The notes: generated by a model from the sequence alone, not told the origin. A stretch of 64,000 nt of DNA from Brevundimonas sp. SORGH_AS_0993 (GCF_030818545.1 NZ_JAUTAH010000001.1:2857001-2921000); one strand, 5' to 3'. Positions 1 to 7,472 are shown, counted from the first letter of the stretch. Made by a program: numbers and translations.

Positions 1-188
1 TCGGCTCGGGCCTTCACCGCCTCATGCACCTTGGCGATGTATTCCTCGGCCGTCTCCTCGGACCGGGCTGCGCCGATGATCTTCAGCCCGTCGGGCAGCA
101 GGCCGTCGTGTTCGAGAAAATAGAGCGAAGGCAGCAGCATCCGCATCGCCAGATCGCCGCCGCCGCCGAACAGAATGAGAGCCGCCAT
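1..188 (-). CDS. zwf: Glucose-6-phosphate 1-dehydrogenase, N-terminal part (cut by window edge)
   Basis: The minus strand opens with ATG at 188 and encodes about 62 residues before the window ends. The start has the Rossmann-type LILFGGGGDLAMRMLLPSLY signature; G6PDH normally reads GxSGDLAxRxLxPALY, so this copy has Gly where many have Ser or Thr. The enzyme oxidises glucose-6-phosphate with NAD(P)+ at the head of the Entner-Doudoroff and pentose phosphate routes in the cytoplasm. It lies 47 bp downstream of hisIE on the same strand, with nothing notable between. The identification rests on the N-terminus only. Confidence 0.8.
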   Translation of the reverse strand, partial: MAALILFGGGGDLAMRMLLPSLYFLEHDGLLPDGLKIIGAARSEETAEEYIAKVHEAVKARA

Positions 189-235
189 GAATTTCCCTCG
201 ATCATCCCATTGGCTGGGACGTACGCCTTTACGGT

Positions 236-859
236 CTAGCCGCCGCCTTTGCCCGCTTCCGCGCGCGAGGCCAACACGTCCAGCACGTCTTGAAACACCA
301 TGTTACGGGCATGGAGAAGGACGAGCAGGTGATAGATCAAATCCGCGGCCTCGCTGGCGAGTTCCTCGTCAGGGCCGGCGACCCCGGCCAACGCGGTCTC
401 CACCCCTTCTTCGCCCACCTTTTGGGCGATGCGTTTGGGCCCCTGGGCGATCAGCCTGGCGGTCCAGCTTTCGGACGGATCGGCGGCAGCGCGTTCGGCT
501 ATGGTGCGTTCCAGCCGGGCGATCCGGCCAAGACCCGGCGCGTCGGCCTCGCCGAAACAGCTGGTGCGATGCAGATGGCAGGCGTCGCCGACCGGATTGA
601 CCGCCAGAACCAGGGCGTCGGCGTCGCAGTCGGGCGTAATGGAGACGACATGCAGCCGGTCGCCCGAGGTCTCGCCCTTCCTCCACCGCCCGCCGCGCGA
701 GCGCGAGAAGAAGGTGGCCTCGCCCGACTGGATCGTCTCCTCCAGGGCCGCGCGATCCATATAGGCCAAGGTCAGAACCTGAAGCGTGGCTGCGTCCTGG
801 ACCACGACGGGGACCAGGCCGTTCCCTTTCGCGAAATCGATGGTGGCGGGGTCGATCAT
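236..859 (-). CDS. hisIE: Bifunctional phosphoribosyl-AMP cyclohydrolase / phosphoribosyl-ATP pyrophosphatase (HisIE fusion)
   Basis: A 207-residue protein starting MIDPATIDFAKG. The N-terminal cyclohydrolase domain (about 1-115) carries the metal-binding DCDADAL and CHLHRTSCF segments. The C-terminal pyrophosphatase domain (about 118-207) has the helical KVGEEGVET and EAADLIYHLLVLL signatures. It performs histidine steps 2 and 3. The open frame extends 25 codons upstream, but that stretch overlaps a REP-like hairpin and is not family sequence, so ATG at 859 was chosen. It is the last gene of the his operon. Fused HisIE is typical of enterobacteria and xanthomonads; many alphaproteobacteria, Caulobacter as I recall it, keep hisI and hisE apart. 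Confidence 0.93.
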   Translation of the reverse strand: MIDPATIDFAKGNGLVPVVVQDAATLQVLTLAYMDRAALEETIQSGEATFFSRSRGGRWRKGETSGDRLHVVSITPDCDADALVLAVNPVGDACHLHRTSCFGEADAPGLGRIARLERTIAERAAADPSESWTARLIAQGPKRIAQKVGEEGVETALAGVAGPDEELASEAADLIYHLLVLLHARNMVFQDVLDVLASRAEAGKGGG

Positions 860-867
860 TTGTTTCC

Positions 868-990
868 GTTCGTCCCCGCGAAAGCGGAGACCCAGTTCTG
901 TGGTGTGACGGGTCTTGAATAGGGCTCTGTGCACGAAGCGCGACGATTATCGCCCAAAGCGCCGGCTCCCGGCTTTCGGGGGGACGAGCG
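868..990. repeat. Paired REP-like palindromic units between hisF and hisIE
   Basis: Two related units face each other. The left arm at 868-894 reads CGTTCGTCCCCGCGAAAGCG on the plus strand. The right arm at 961-990, read on the minus strand, gives CGCTCGTCCCCCCGAAAGCC. Together they could form a large imperfect hairpin in the 142-bp hisF-hisIE gap. It resembles the common alphaproteobacterial intergenic repeats of the type GTC(C)CCCGCGAAAGCGG. It could stabilise or attenuate the operon mRNA before hisIE. Confidence 0.6.
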
Positions 991-1001
991 GGTGAAAAAC
1001 G

Positions 1002-1769
1002 TCACAGTCTCATCTCCAGGCCCTGATCGGCCAGGTATCGCTTCAGGTCGGGAATGGCGATGGCGCCGGTATGAAAGACGCTGGCGGCCAGGGCCCCCGA
1101 TACGTCGGCCTGGTCGAAGACGTCGCGGAAATGCTCGGGCGCGCCGGCGCCGCCCGAGGCGATGAGGGGGATGGTCAGGCGCGCGCGGGCCGCTGACAGC
1201 TGTTCCAGATCATAGCCGCGCCGCACCCCGTCCTGGTCGATGCAGTTCAGCACGATCTCGCCGGCGCCCAGCCCTTGCGCCTGATCCAGCCAGTCCAGGG
1301 TGCGTTTGCCGGCGCGGCGGCGGGCTTCAGGGTCGCCGGTGTATTTGTGGACGACCCAGTCGCCGTCTTCGAACCGACTGTCGACGCCGACGACGACGCA
1401 CTGGCTGCCCAGCCGTTCGGCCATCTCCGCGATCAGTTCGGGTCGTTCCAGGGCGGGGGAGTTGATCGACACCTTGTCCGCCCCGTGATCCAGGCAGCGC
1501 GCGGCCTGCTCCACGCTGCGGATGCCGCCGGCGACGCAGAAGGGGATGTCCAGCAGGCGGGCGATGTCCCGGATCCAGCCATAGTCCAGGGTCCGGCCCT
1601 CGGGGCTGGCGGCGATGTCGTAGAAGACCAGTTCGTCGGCGCCCGCGTCCCGGTAACGGGCCGCCAGATCGGCGGCGTCGCCCATGTCTGTGTGGCCGAT
1701 GAACTTCACGCCCTTAACCACCCGGCCGTCCTTGACGTCCAGGCAGGGGATTATCCGCCGGGCGGTCAT
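1002..1769 (-). CDS. hisF: Imidazole glycerol phosphate synthase subunit HisF
   Basis: A 255-residue (beta/alpha)8 barrel, close to the usual 250-258. The catalytic aspartate is in the N-terminal PCLDVKDGRVVKG motif and the second lies in the VVGVDSRF strand; the phosphate loops include CVAGGIRS and LIASGGAG. It uses ammonia from HisH to make imidazole glycerol phosphate and AICAR. The segment around 168-185 reads GEIVLNCIDQDGVRRGYD, as in gammaproteobacterial HisF, whereas most alphaproteobacterial HisF have a GEILLTSMDRDG-type sequence. It lies 31 bp after hisA. Confidence 0.95.
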   Translation of the reverse strand: MTARRIIPCLDVKDGRVVKGVKFIGHTDMGDAADLAARYRDAGADELVFYDIAASPEGRTLDYGWIRDIARLLDIPFCVAGGIRSVEQAARCLDHGADKVSINSPALERPELIAEMAERLGSQCVVVGVDSRFEDGDWVVHKYTGDPEARRRAGKRTLDWLDQAQGLGAGEIVLNCIDQDGVRRGYDLEQLSAARARLTIPLIASGGAGAPEHFRDVFDQADVSGALAASVFHTGAIAIPDLKRYLADQGLEMRL

Positions 1770-1800
1770 TGGAACACCCCCCTGTCTGAAGAACGGGCGG

Positions 1801-2532
1801 TCATGCCGCCGCCGCTATGGCTTGCGGCAAGGTGAATTGGTTTTCGTAGAGCGCCCGGCCGACGATGGCGCCATGGCAGCCCAGGGCCTTGATCGCCGCA
1901 AGATCGTCCAGGGACGACACCCCCCCCGAAGCCTGAAGCACCAGATCGGGGCGGCGCTGGCGGATCTCGGCCAGCAGGTCCAGGTTCGGGCCGGTCAGGG
2001 CGCCGTCGCGGCCCACGTCCGTGACCAGCAGGTGTTTGGCTGTCCCCTTGGGATAGCGATCCAGCGCCTCCCACAGTGTAATGCCCGACGACTGGGTCCA
2101 GCCCTTCAGGGCCGGAACGGGGACGCCGTTCTCGATCTTGACGTCCAGGGCCAGGGTGATGCGTTCAGGGCCAAAACCTTTCAGCCAAGCGGAGACATCG
2201 TTCGGCTGGGTCACGGCCAGGGAGCCGATCACGACGCGAGACACGCCCGCCTCCAATAGCTTGGCCACGTCGTTGGCGCTGCGGACGCCGCCGCCGGACT
2301 GAATCTTGACCTCGATGGCCTGCGTCAGTTCGCTGATCAGGGCGTGTTGCATGGCCTCGCCCGCCTCCGCCCCGTCCAGGTCGACAATGTGAATCCACTC
2401 GGCGCCCTCGGCCACGAAGGCGCTGAGGCGGGCGGCCGGCTGGTCGTCGTATCGCGTGACCTGGTCGAAATCGCCGTGCATCAGGCGCACGCAGACGCCG
2501 TCCTTCAGGTCGATGGCGGGGTAAATCAGCAT
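1801..2532 (-). CDS. hisA: Phosphoribosylformimino-5-aminoimidazole carboxamide ribotide isomerase HisA
   Basis: A 243-residue TIM barrel starting MLIYPAIDLKDG, whose Asp is the first catalytic residue; VTDVGRDGALTG carries the second, and the phosphate sites are QSGGGVRS and QASGGVSS. It isomerises ProFAR to PRFAR, histidine step 4. The open frame continues far upstream inside hisH, but ATG at 2532 is the family start. It overlaps the hisH stop by seven bases, implying translational coupling. Confidence 0.95.
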   Translation of the reverse strand: MLIYPAIDLKDGVCVRLMHGDFDQVTRYDDQPAARLSAFVAEGAEWIHIVDLDGAEAGEAMQHALISELTQAIEVKIQSGGGVRSANDVAKLLEAGVSRVVIGSLAVTQPNDVSAWLKGFGPERITLALDVKIENGVPVPALKGWTQSSGITLWEALDRYPKGTAKHLLVTDVGRDGALTGPNLDLLAEIRQRRPDLVLQASGGVSSLDDLAAIKALGCHGAIVGRALYENQFTLPQAIAAAA

Positions 2533-3128
2533 GGCAGGCTCAGAAAGTTCTTGAGGATGGTCGCCCCGGCCTCGGCCGAGCGCTCGGGGTGGAACTGGCA
2601 GCCCCAACGGTTGGCGGACCGGACCACGGCCGGGACGACGCCGCCATAGTCGGCGCGGGCCAGGGTGGCGGGCCCGTCGGGGCAGACATAGCCGTGGACG
2701 AAATAGGCGTAGGCGCCGTCGGCCACGCCCTCCAGAAGCGGATCGTCGCGGTCGCGGGCCAGGCGGCTCCAACCCATGTGCGGCACGGGCAGGGGGTCGG
2801 ACGGCTCCAGCCGGGCTACGGCGCCGGGAATGAAGCCCAGCAGATCGACGCCCTCACCTTCCTGGCTGGTTTCGAACAGCAGTTGCTGGCCCAGGCAGAC
2901 GCCAAGAAGCGGGCGCGGGAAGGCGCGGATCGGCTCGCCCAGCCCCAGTTCGGACAGCCGCGACATGGCGTAGCCGGCGGCGCCGACACCGGGCAGGATG
3001 ACCCGTTCGGCCTCCGCGATCACGGCCGGATCGTCGGTCAGGCGCACGGTCGCGCCCAGACGCTCCAGCGCGAACTGGACCGAGGCGACGTTGCCGGCGC
3101 CGTAGGCGATGACGACGACCTCGGTCAT
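2526..3128 (-). CDS. hisH: Imidazole glycerol phosphate synthase glutaminase subunit HisH
   Basis: A 200-residue class I glutamine amidotransferase. The nucleophile Cys is in LLGVCLGQQLLFE (about residue 79), and the His and Glu of the triad are in CQFHPERS near the C-terminus. It supplies ammonia to HisF. Start ATG at 3128 gives MTEVVVIAYGAGN, the expected beginning; the 180 upstream open codons run through a palindromic repeat and the 3' end of hisB and are not coding. Confidence 0.95.
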   Translation of the reverse strand: MTEVVVIAYGAGNVASVQFALERLGATVRLTDDPAVIAEAERVILPGVGAAGYAMSRLSELGLGEPIRAFPRPLLGVCLGQQLLFETSQEGEGVDLLGFIPGAVARLEPSDPLPVPHMGWSRLARDRDDPLLEGVADGAYAYFVHGYVCPDGPATLARADYGGVVPAVVRSANRWGCQFHPERSAEAGATILKNFLSLPC

Positions 3129-3151
3129 TTGGGGCTGGCGGGGGGTGAGGC

Positions 3152-3226
3152 GTGCTAGCGAGCGAAAAGGTGAGCGAGACCGTGCGTGCGTCGCTGATTC
3201 TGCGCTCACTTCTTGCTCACTCGCAC
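3152..3226. repeat. 75-bp palindromic intergenic repeat, copy A (hisB-hisH gap)
   Basis: The reverse complement of this segment aligns without gaps to 4740-4814; I count 54 of 75 positions identical by hand. Both ends are conserved, including AGTGAGCAAGA at one end and GCTAGCAC / ATTAGCAC at the other. Each copy is itself an imperfect inverted repeat built of GTGAGC/GCTCAC-like heptads. It fills the 137-bp gap between hisB and hisH. Confidence 0.75.
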
Positions 3227-3265
3227 TCTTCACTGAACCGCCTCCGACGGCGAAAGCCACGCCCA

Positions 3266-4690
3266 TCACAGCACCCCCTTCGTCGAAGGCACGGCGTCGC
3301 CCTCGATGCGGATGGCCTGGCGCAGGGCGCGGCCGAAGGCCTTGTAGACGGCCTCGGTCTTGTGGTGGTCGTCCTGGCCGGTAACTTTGATGTGGACGGC
3401 GGCGCCCATGGCCTCGGCCAGCGAACGGAAGACGTGGGCCGTCAGATCCGTGCGGTAGTCGCCGATATAGGGCGTCTCGAACGTCCCATCGAACAGCGGA
3501 TAGGGCCGGCCGGAAAGATCGATGGAGACGGCCGCATTCGCCTCGTCCATCGGCAGGACGAAGCCGTAGCGGGCGATGCCCTTCCGTTCGCCCAGAGCCT
3601 GTTTCAGCGCCTGTCCCAGGGCGATGGCGCTGTCCTCGATGGTGTGGTGCGGGTCGGTGTGCAGGTCGCCTTCGCACTGAAGCCGCAGGGAGAAGCCGCC
3701 ATGGGCCGCGATCTGCTCCAGCATGTGATCGAAGAAGCCGACGCCGGTTTCGATCTTCACCGGGCCGGGCGCGTCCAGATCGACCGCGCAGACGATGCGG
3801 GTCTCTTTCGTATCGCGCACGGCCTGGCCGACGCGGGCCGCGCGTCGCTTGGGAGGCGTCAGGCCGAAGGCGGCCAGCATCCGGTCGTTGACCTCCGGCC
3901 TGATCGAGACGGGCAGCCGCAGCCGATCGCCGGACAGGTCGCCTTCGACGCCATAGGCTTTCAGACCGGCCAGGGCGGCGGCGGGCTCTTCGGGGCGGGC
4001 CATGATGATGGGGCCGACGCCCGGTTCGACCGACATCTGGCGACCCAGTTCGCGGGCGATCCGGTCGCGCTCGCGCCGGACCGAAGCGATTCGCTCGGCC
4101 GTCTCGATCATCCGTGACGGATCGAGCGCCTGCTGCGCCAGCCGCACCAGAGGCTCGGGCAGGGCGTAGGGTTCCAACACCGAGACCAACCGGGCCAGCG
4201 TCTGAGGCTGGGCGATCGCGGCGCCGACCCGTGCGCCGGCGAGGCCATAGGCCAGCGACAGGCTCCGCAGCACGACCAGATTCGGCTGGTCGCCCACGAC
4301 CGTCGCGGCCGAGACGCTGTCGGAAAACTCGATCAGCCCTTCGTCCACGATCAGGAGGGCGGGGGCGACGCGCGCGGCCATTTCCGCGACCGCCTCGGGC
4401 GAGCCGAGCGCGCGGATGACCACGACGGCCGGTTCGCCCTTGGCCGGATAGATGGCGCTCAGGCTGTCATAGGGTTCGGCCTTGGGCGCCTGGACCGAAC
4501 CGCCGTCGCGGGCGGCGAGGCGCCAGGCCAGCTCCAGCCCGTGCGTCAGGCCGCGCACGGGCAGAACCGTCTCGGCCGGAGTGGCGTAGATGGCGGCCAT
4601 GCGGGCGGCCAGCGCCGGGGCGTCACCGGGATAGCGGTCCAAGCCTTCGCCGCCGGAGACCAGCGGGGAATAGGGCGCGGGCAGGGTCAT
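3266..4690 (-). CDS. hisB: Fusion of a degenerate HisC-like aminotransferase domain to imidazoleglycerol-phosphate dehydratase HisB
   Basis: A 474-residue protein. Residues 282-474 are a complete IGP dehydratase with both metal-binding HHxxE repeats (DPHHTIEDSA and DDHHKTEAVYK) and GVGFFDHMLE; this domain performs histidine step 6. Residues 1-278 resemble histidinol-phosphate aminotransferase: IVDEGLIEF matches VDEAYIEF, and LRSLSLAYGLAGARVG matches LRTLSKA(F/Y)xLAGLRxG. The PLP-anchoring Lys is Leu146 (codon 4255-4253) and the NPNNPTG loop is gone, so no aminotransferase activity is expected. Gammaproteobacterial HisB instead has an N-terminal phosphatase domain, absent here. A working HisC and a histidinol-phosphatase must be elsewhere. 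ATG at 4690 was chosen because upstream codons run into a palindromic repeat. Confidence 0.9.
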   Translation of the reverse strand: MTLPAPYSPLVSGGEGLDRYPGDAPALAARMAAIYATPAETVLPVRGLTHGLELAWRLAARDGGSVQAPKAEPYDSLSAIYPAKGEPAVVVIRALGSPEAVAEMAARVAPALLIVDEGLIEFSDSVSAATVVGDQPNLVVLRSLSLAYGLAGARVGAAIAQPQTLARLVSVLEPYALPEPLVRLAQQALDPSRMIETAERIASVRRERDRIARELGRQMSVEPGVGPIIMARPEEPAAALAGLKAYGVEGDLSGDRLRLPVSIRPEVNDRMLAAFGLTPPKRRAARVGQAVRDTKETRIVCAVDLDAPGPVKIETGVGFFDHMLEQIAAHGGFSLRLQCEGDLHTDPHHTIEDSAIALGQALKQALGERKGIARYGFVLPMDEANAAVSIDLSGRPYPLFDGTFETPYIGDYRTDLTAHVFRSLAEAMGAAVHIKVTGQDDHHKTEAVYKAFGRALRQAIRIEGDAVPSTKGVL

Positions 4691-4739
4691 CGGTCGGCTC
4701 CGTCCGGGAGGGCCGGGGTGAGGTTTGTCGGGGTGAGCA

Positions 4740-4814
4740 GCGCCAGTGAGCAAGAGGTGAGCTTTGGGACAGCGAAGGCGGGGCGATCTCGCTCGCTTCT
4801 TCGCTCATTAGCAC
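4740..4814. repeat. 75-bp palindromic intergenic repeat, copy B (hisD-hisC'B gap)
   Basis: Same element as 3152-3226 but in opposite orientation, occupying most of the gap between hisD and the hisC'-hisB fusion gene. The two arms (AGTGAGCAAGAGGTGAGC and the complement of GCTCGCTTCTTCGCTCAT) can pair imperfectly, giving a strong RNA hairpin inside the his transcript. Confidence 0.75.
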
Positions 4815-4841
4815 TTCTCACTACTATCGCCGGTCCCGCCC

Positions 4842-6161
4842 TCATCCCTCGCTCCTCAGATCGGCCGCGCGGGCGTGGGCTTCGAGACCCTCCATCCGCG
4901 CCAGGCGGGCGGCGATGGGCGCCAGCAGGCGGGCGCCGGCCGCATCGACCAACTGGACCGACATGGTGGTCATGAAGCTGGCGGTGGTGACGCCTCCCAG
5001 CGTCCGCGCGCCGCCATCGGTCGGCAGGACGTGGCTGGGGCCGGCGGCATAGTCGCCCAGGGTCTCGGCGGCGAACCGGCCGACGAAGACGGCCCCGGCG
5101 GCCTGGATCGAATCGACCAGCGGTTCTGGATCGTCGATCTGGATCGCCAGGTGTTCGGGGCCATAGAGGTTGGCGACCTCTATGGCGGCGTCGAGGTCGC
5201 GCACCAGGATGGCGCGGGCTTCGTTCAGGGAGGCGCGGGCGATGGCTTCGCGCGGCAGGGTCGCGACCTGAACCTCAACCTCGCTCAGGATATAGTCGAT
5301 GGTGGCCCGGCTGGTGGAGACCAGCAGAACCTGCGCATCCGCATCGTGCTCAGCCTGGCTGAGCAGGTCGGCTGCGGCGATCTCGGGCGCGGCGTCGCGG
5401 TCCACGATAACCATCAGCTCGGACGGGCCGGCGGGCATGTCGACGGCGGGACCGCCGGGCAGGGCGGCCGCCTGCTTCTTGGCCTCGGCCACATAGGCGT
5501 TTCCGGGGCCGAACAGCTTGTCGCAGGCGGGGATGATCCCGTCCTCCAATTCGACGCCGAAGGTCAGGGCGGCGATGGCCTGAGCCCCGCCCATCAACCA
5601 GATGGCGTCCAACTCCGCCTCTGCGGCGGCCAGGATCATGGCGGGGTGGATCCCGCCATCCTTGTTCGGCGGCGTCACGGCGACGCGCTGGCCCACGCCC
5701 GCGACGCCGGCGGGTATGGCCAGCATCAGCAGCGACGAAAACAGCGGCGCGGTGCCGCCCGGAATATAAAGGCCGGCCGAGGCGATGGGACGCCAGGCCA
5801 GTTTGGAGCGCACGCCAGGCGTGGTCTCGACAAAGGGGGTGTCCTCGGGCCGGGTCGCCTGATGGAAGACGCGCACATTGTCGGCCGCCATCCGCAGGGC
5901 GCGAACGTCGGCAGGGGGCAGGGCCGCGCGCGCCTCGGCCACCGTTTCCGGCGTAATGGCGATGCGCCGCGGCGGGGCCTTGTCCAGCTTGACGCACCAG
6001 TCCGTAACGGCCGCGCCGCCACGCGCGCGCACGTCGTCCAGAATGGTGCGAACCACGTCTGTCACGTCGCCGGCGGTGCGCTGGGCCGGACGAGCAAGCG
6101 CGGCCTTCTTTCCGGCAGCGTCGAGGGAGGACCAGTCGATGCGTTTGAACAGGTCGCCCAT
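4842..6161 (-). CDS. hisD: Histidinol dehydrogenase
   Basis: A 439-residue zinc enzyme that oxidises L-histidinol to histidine in two NAD+-dependent steps, the last of the pathway. Diagnostic segments are the DMPAGPSELMVIVD nucleotide region, the LLSQAEHDADAQ helix with catalytic Glu and His, YGPEHLAI, and AGPSHVLPT. Length matches the family (about 430). ATG at 6161 shares one base with the hisG stop codon (TGATG), so translation is coupled; a longer in-frame extension overlapping hisG was rejected. Confidence 0.96.
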   Translation of the reverse strand: MGDLFKRIDWSSLDAAGKKAALARPAQRTAGDVTDVVRTILDDVRARGGAAVTDWCVKLDKAPPRRIAITPETVAEARAALPPADVRALRMAADNVRVFHQATRPEDTPFVETTPGVRSKLAWRPIASAGLYIPGGTAPLFSSLLMLAIPAGVAGVGQRVAVTPPNKDGGIHPAMILAAAEAELDAIWLMGGAQAIAALTFGVELEDGIIPACDKLFGPGNAYVAEAKKQAAALPGGPAVDMPAGPSELMVIVDRDAAPEIAAADLLSQAEHDADAQVLLVSTSRATIDYILSEVEVQVATLPREAIARASLNEARAILVRDLDAAIEVANLYGPEHLAIQIDDPEPLVDSIQAAGAVFVGRFAAETLGDYAAGPSHVLPTDGGARTLGGVTTASFMTTMSVQLVDAAGARLLAPIAARLARMEGLEAHARAADLRSEG

Positions 6162-7042
6162 CACATCATCTTCTCGATGGGCAGGACCAGGATGGCCGAG
6201 GCGCCGGCTGCCTTCAGCTTCTCCAGCGTCTCCCAAAAGACGGCTTCCTGGCAGACGGCGTGGACGGCGACCGCGTCATCGCGGCCCATCAGCGGCATGA
6301 CGGTTGGCGAACCGGCGCCGGGCAGGATGGCGGTGATTTCGTCGAGGGCCGAACGCGGGGCGTTCAGCATGACGTATTTGGCGCCCTGCGAGGACACCAC
6401 GCCCGACATCCGTTCGATGATGCTGTCCAGCAGGTGTTGCAGGCCGGGCTCGGGCGCGACGGGCGACTGGATCAGGACGGCCTGGCTTTCCAGCACCGTG
6501 TCCTTGGCGCCCAGGCCATTGGCCTCCAGCGTCGCGCCGGTCGAGACCAGATCACAGATGGCGGCGGCCAGCTTCAACCGGGGCGCGACCTCGACGGCGC
6601 CGCGCATGACGACGATGTCGGCCTTGACCCCGCGCTCGTCCAGGAAGCGGCGCAGGATTTTCGGATAAGACGTGGCGATCCGCAGGCCCTCCAGCGACGC
6701 CGGTCCGTCATAGGCCAGGGTCGGCGGCGTGGCGATCTTCAGCGTGCAGCGGCCGAAGCCCAGCGGCATGACGATGGAGGCGTTCGGTCCGCCGTTGCGG
6801 CCCTCTTCCAGCACGTTCTCGCCGACGATGCCCAGATCGCAGACGCCGTCCGCCACGAAGGTGGGGATGTCGTCGTCGCGGACGCGCAACAGGTCGATCG
6901 GATAGTTCTCGACCCGGTACAGCAGGTCGTTGTGACCCTTGACCCATTTCAGGCCCGCGTCCCGGATCAGGTCGAGGCTTCGGTCGGCCAGACGGCCGGA
7001 TTTCTGGACGGCGATGCGAAGCCGGCCCTGGACGGTGCTCAT
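6161..7042 (-). CDS. hisG: ATP phosphoribosyltransferase, long form HisG
   Basis: A 293-residue long-form HisG, the committed step of histidine synthesis and the usual site of feedback inhibition by histidine. Visible are RLRIAVQKSGRL, the CDLGIVGENV strand, the PRPP-binding DLVSTGATLEANGL loop, and a C-terminal regulatory ACT-like domain from about residue 215 ending LVLPIEKMM. Long HisG works without HisZ. Caulobacter-type alphaproteobacteria generally use short HisG plus HisZ as I recall, so this form is out of character. It lies 10 bp after the TrpR-like gene. Confidence 0.95.
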   Translation of the reverse strand: MSTVQGRLRIAVQKSGRLADRSLDLIRDAGLKWVKGHNDLLYRVENYPIDLLRVRDDDIPTFVADGVCDLGIVGENVLEEGRNGGPNASIVMPLGFGRCTLKIATPPTLAYDGPASLEGLRIATSYPKILRRFLDERGVKADIVVMRGAVEVAPRLKLAAAICDLVSTGATLEANGLGAKDTVLESQAVLIQSPVAPEPGLQHLLDSIIERMSGVVSSQGAKYVMLNAPRSALDEITAILPGAGSPTVMPLMGRDDAVAVHAVCQEAVFWETLEKLKAAGASAILVLPIEKMM

Positions 7043-7052
7043 GTTCGGATAC

Positions 7053-7343
7053 TCAGTTCTTTTTCTTCAGGCGATCCAGGGCGAGGCGATAGCCCTGGTG
7101 CGGCATGTCTTTCAGATAACGGGCGACGCGGACGACGGTGGTGGGGCTGGCATGGGCCTCGGCCGCGATCTCGCGATAGGATTTGCCGCCGGCGTCGAGC
7201 AGGCGCGCCACCTGCCAGCGCTCGGCGAAGGCGCGCAGTTCCGCCGGGGTGCAGAGGTCAGCCAAAAAGGCGTCGATCTCCGCGCGCGTCTGCATGGACA
7301 GCAGGGCGTCGTGGAGGGCGTCGCGGGCGGGCGGGATCGTCAT
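7053..7343 (-). CDS. YerC/YecD family TrpR-like regulator, first gene of the his operon
   Basis: A 96-residue protein with the TrpR-superfamily helix-turn-helix: CTPAELRAFAERWQVARLL followed by KSYREIAAEAHASPTTVVRVARYL. This family often precedes his genes in xanthomonads and some other lineages, where it is predicted to be a histidine-responsive repressor. Here it is the promoter-proximal gene of the operon, so autoregulation is likely. ATG at 7343 was chosen; the open frame upstream runs through a heptad palindrome and is not conserved-looking. No biochemical role can be read from the sequence beyond DNA binding. Confidence 0.85.
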   Translation of the reverse strand: MTIPPARDALHDALLSMQTRAEIDAFLADLCTPAELRAFAERWQVARLLDAGGKSYREIAAEAHASPTTVVRVARYLKDMPHQGYRLALDRLKKKN

Positions 7344-7346
7344 GCG

Positions 7347-7379
7347 CGTTCCACTATGCTGTAACGTTGGAACGGTCAA
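7347..7379 (-). promoter_or_regulatory. Putative his-operon promoter with overlapping operator
   Basis: On the minus strand a TTGACC -35-like hexamer (7379-7374) is followed after 17 bases by a weak -10-like TAGTGG (7356-7351). A perfect 7-bp inverted repeat, CGTTCCA / TGGAACG (7347-7353 and 7368-7374, 14-base spacer), covers the spacer and -10, where a TrpR-like repressor would act. Transcription would begin close to the ATG at 7343, so the mRNA might be nearly leaderless. The promoter is a visual prediction. Confidence 0.4.
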
Positions 7380-7390
7380 GGGGTGTCTAG

Positions 7391-7472
7391 TGGTGAGTGG
7401 CGAGTGGCGAGTGGCGAGAAAATCTGGGCATCCGTCGCTTGCTCGCCACTCGCCACTCGCCACTCGCCACTC
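7391..7472. repeat. Heptad palindrome (GAGTGGC units) between divergent genes
   Basis: The left arm repeats GAGTGGC / GAGTGGCGA in tandem (7395-7418) and the right arm repeats its complement CTCGCCACTCGCCACTC (7442-7472), separated by about 23 bases. It can form a near-perfect stem of more than 20 bp. It sits between the divergent his operon and the flavoprotein gene. Its heptad architecture resembles the two 75-bp repeats inside the operon, though the sequence differs. Confidence 0.75.

Noticed and set aside
2526-3677. 383-codon HisH with a long N-terminal extension
   Set aside because: The extension reads through a palindromic repeat and the end of hisB in another frame; family start is ATG 3128.
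4875-6668. 597-codon open frame on the plus strand opposite hisD/hisG
   Set aside because: It is the mirror of conserved hisD and hisG codons in GC-rich DNA; composition is Gly/Arg/Asp-rich with no domain.
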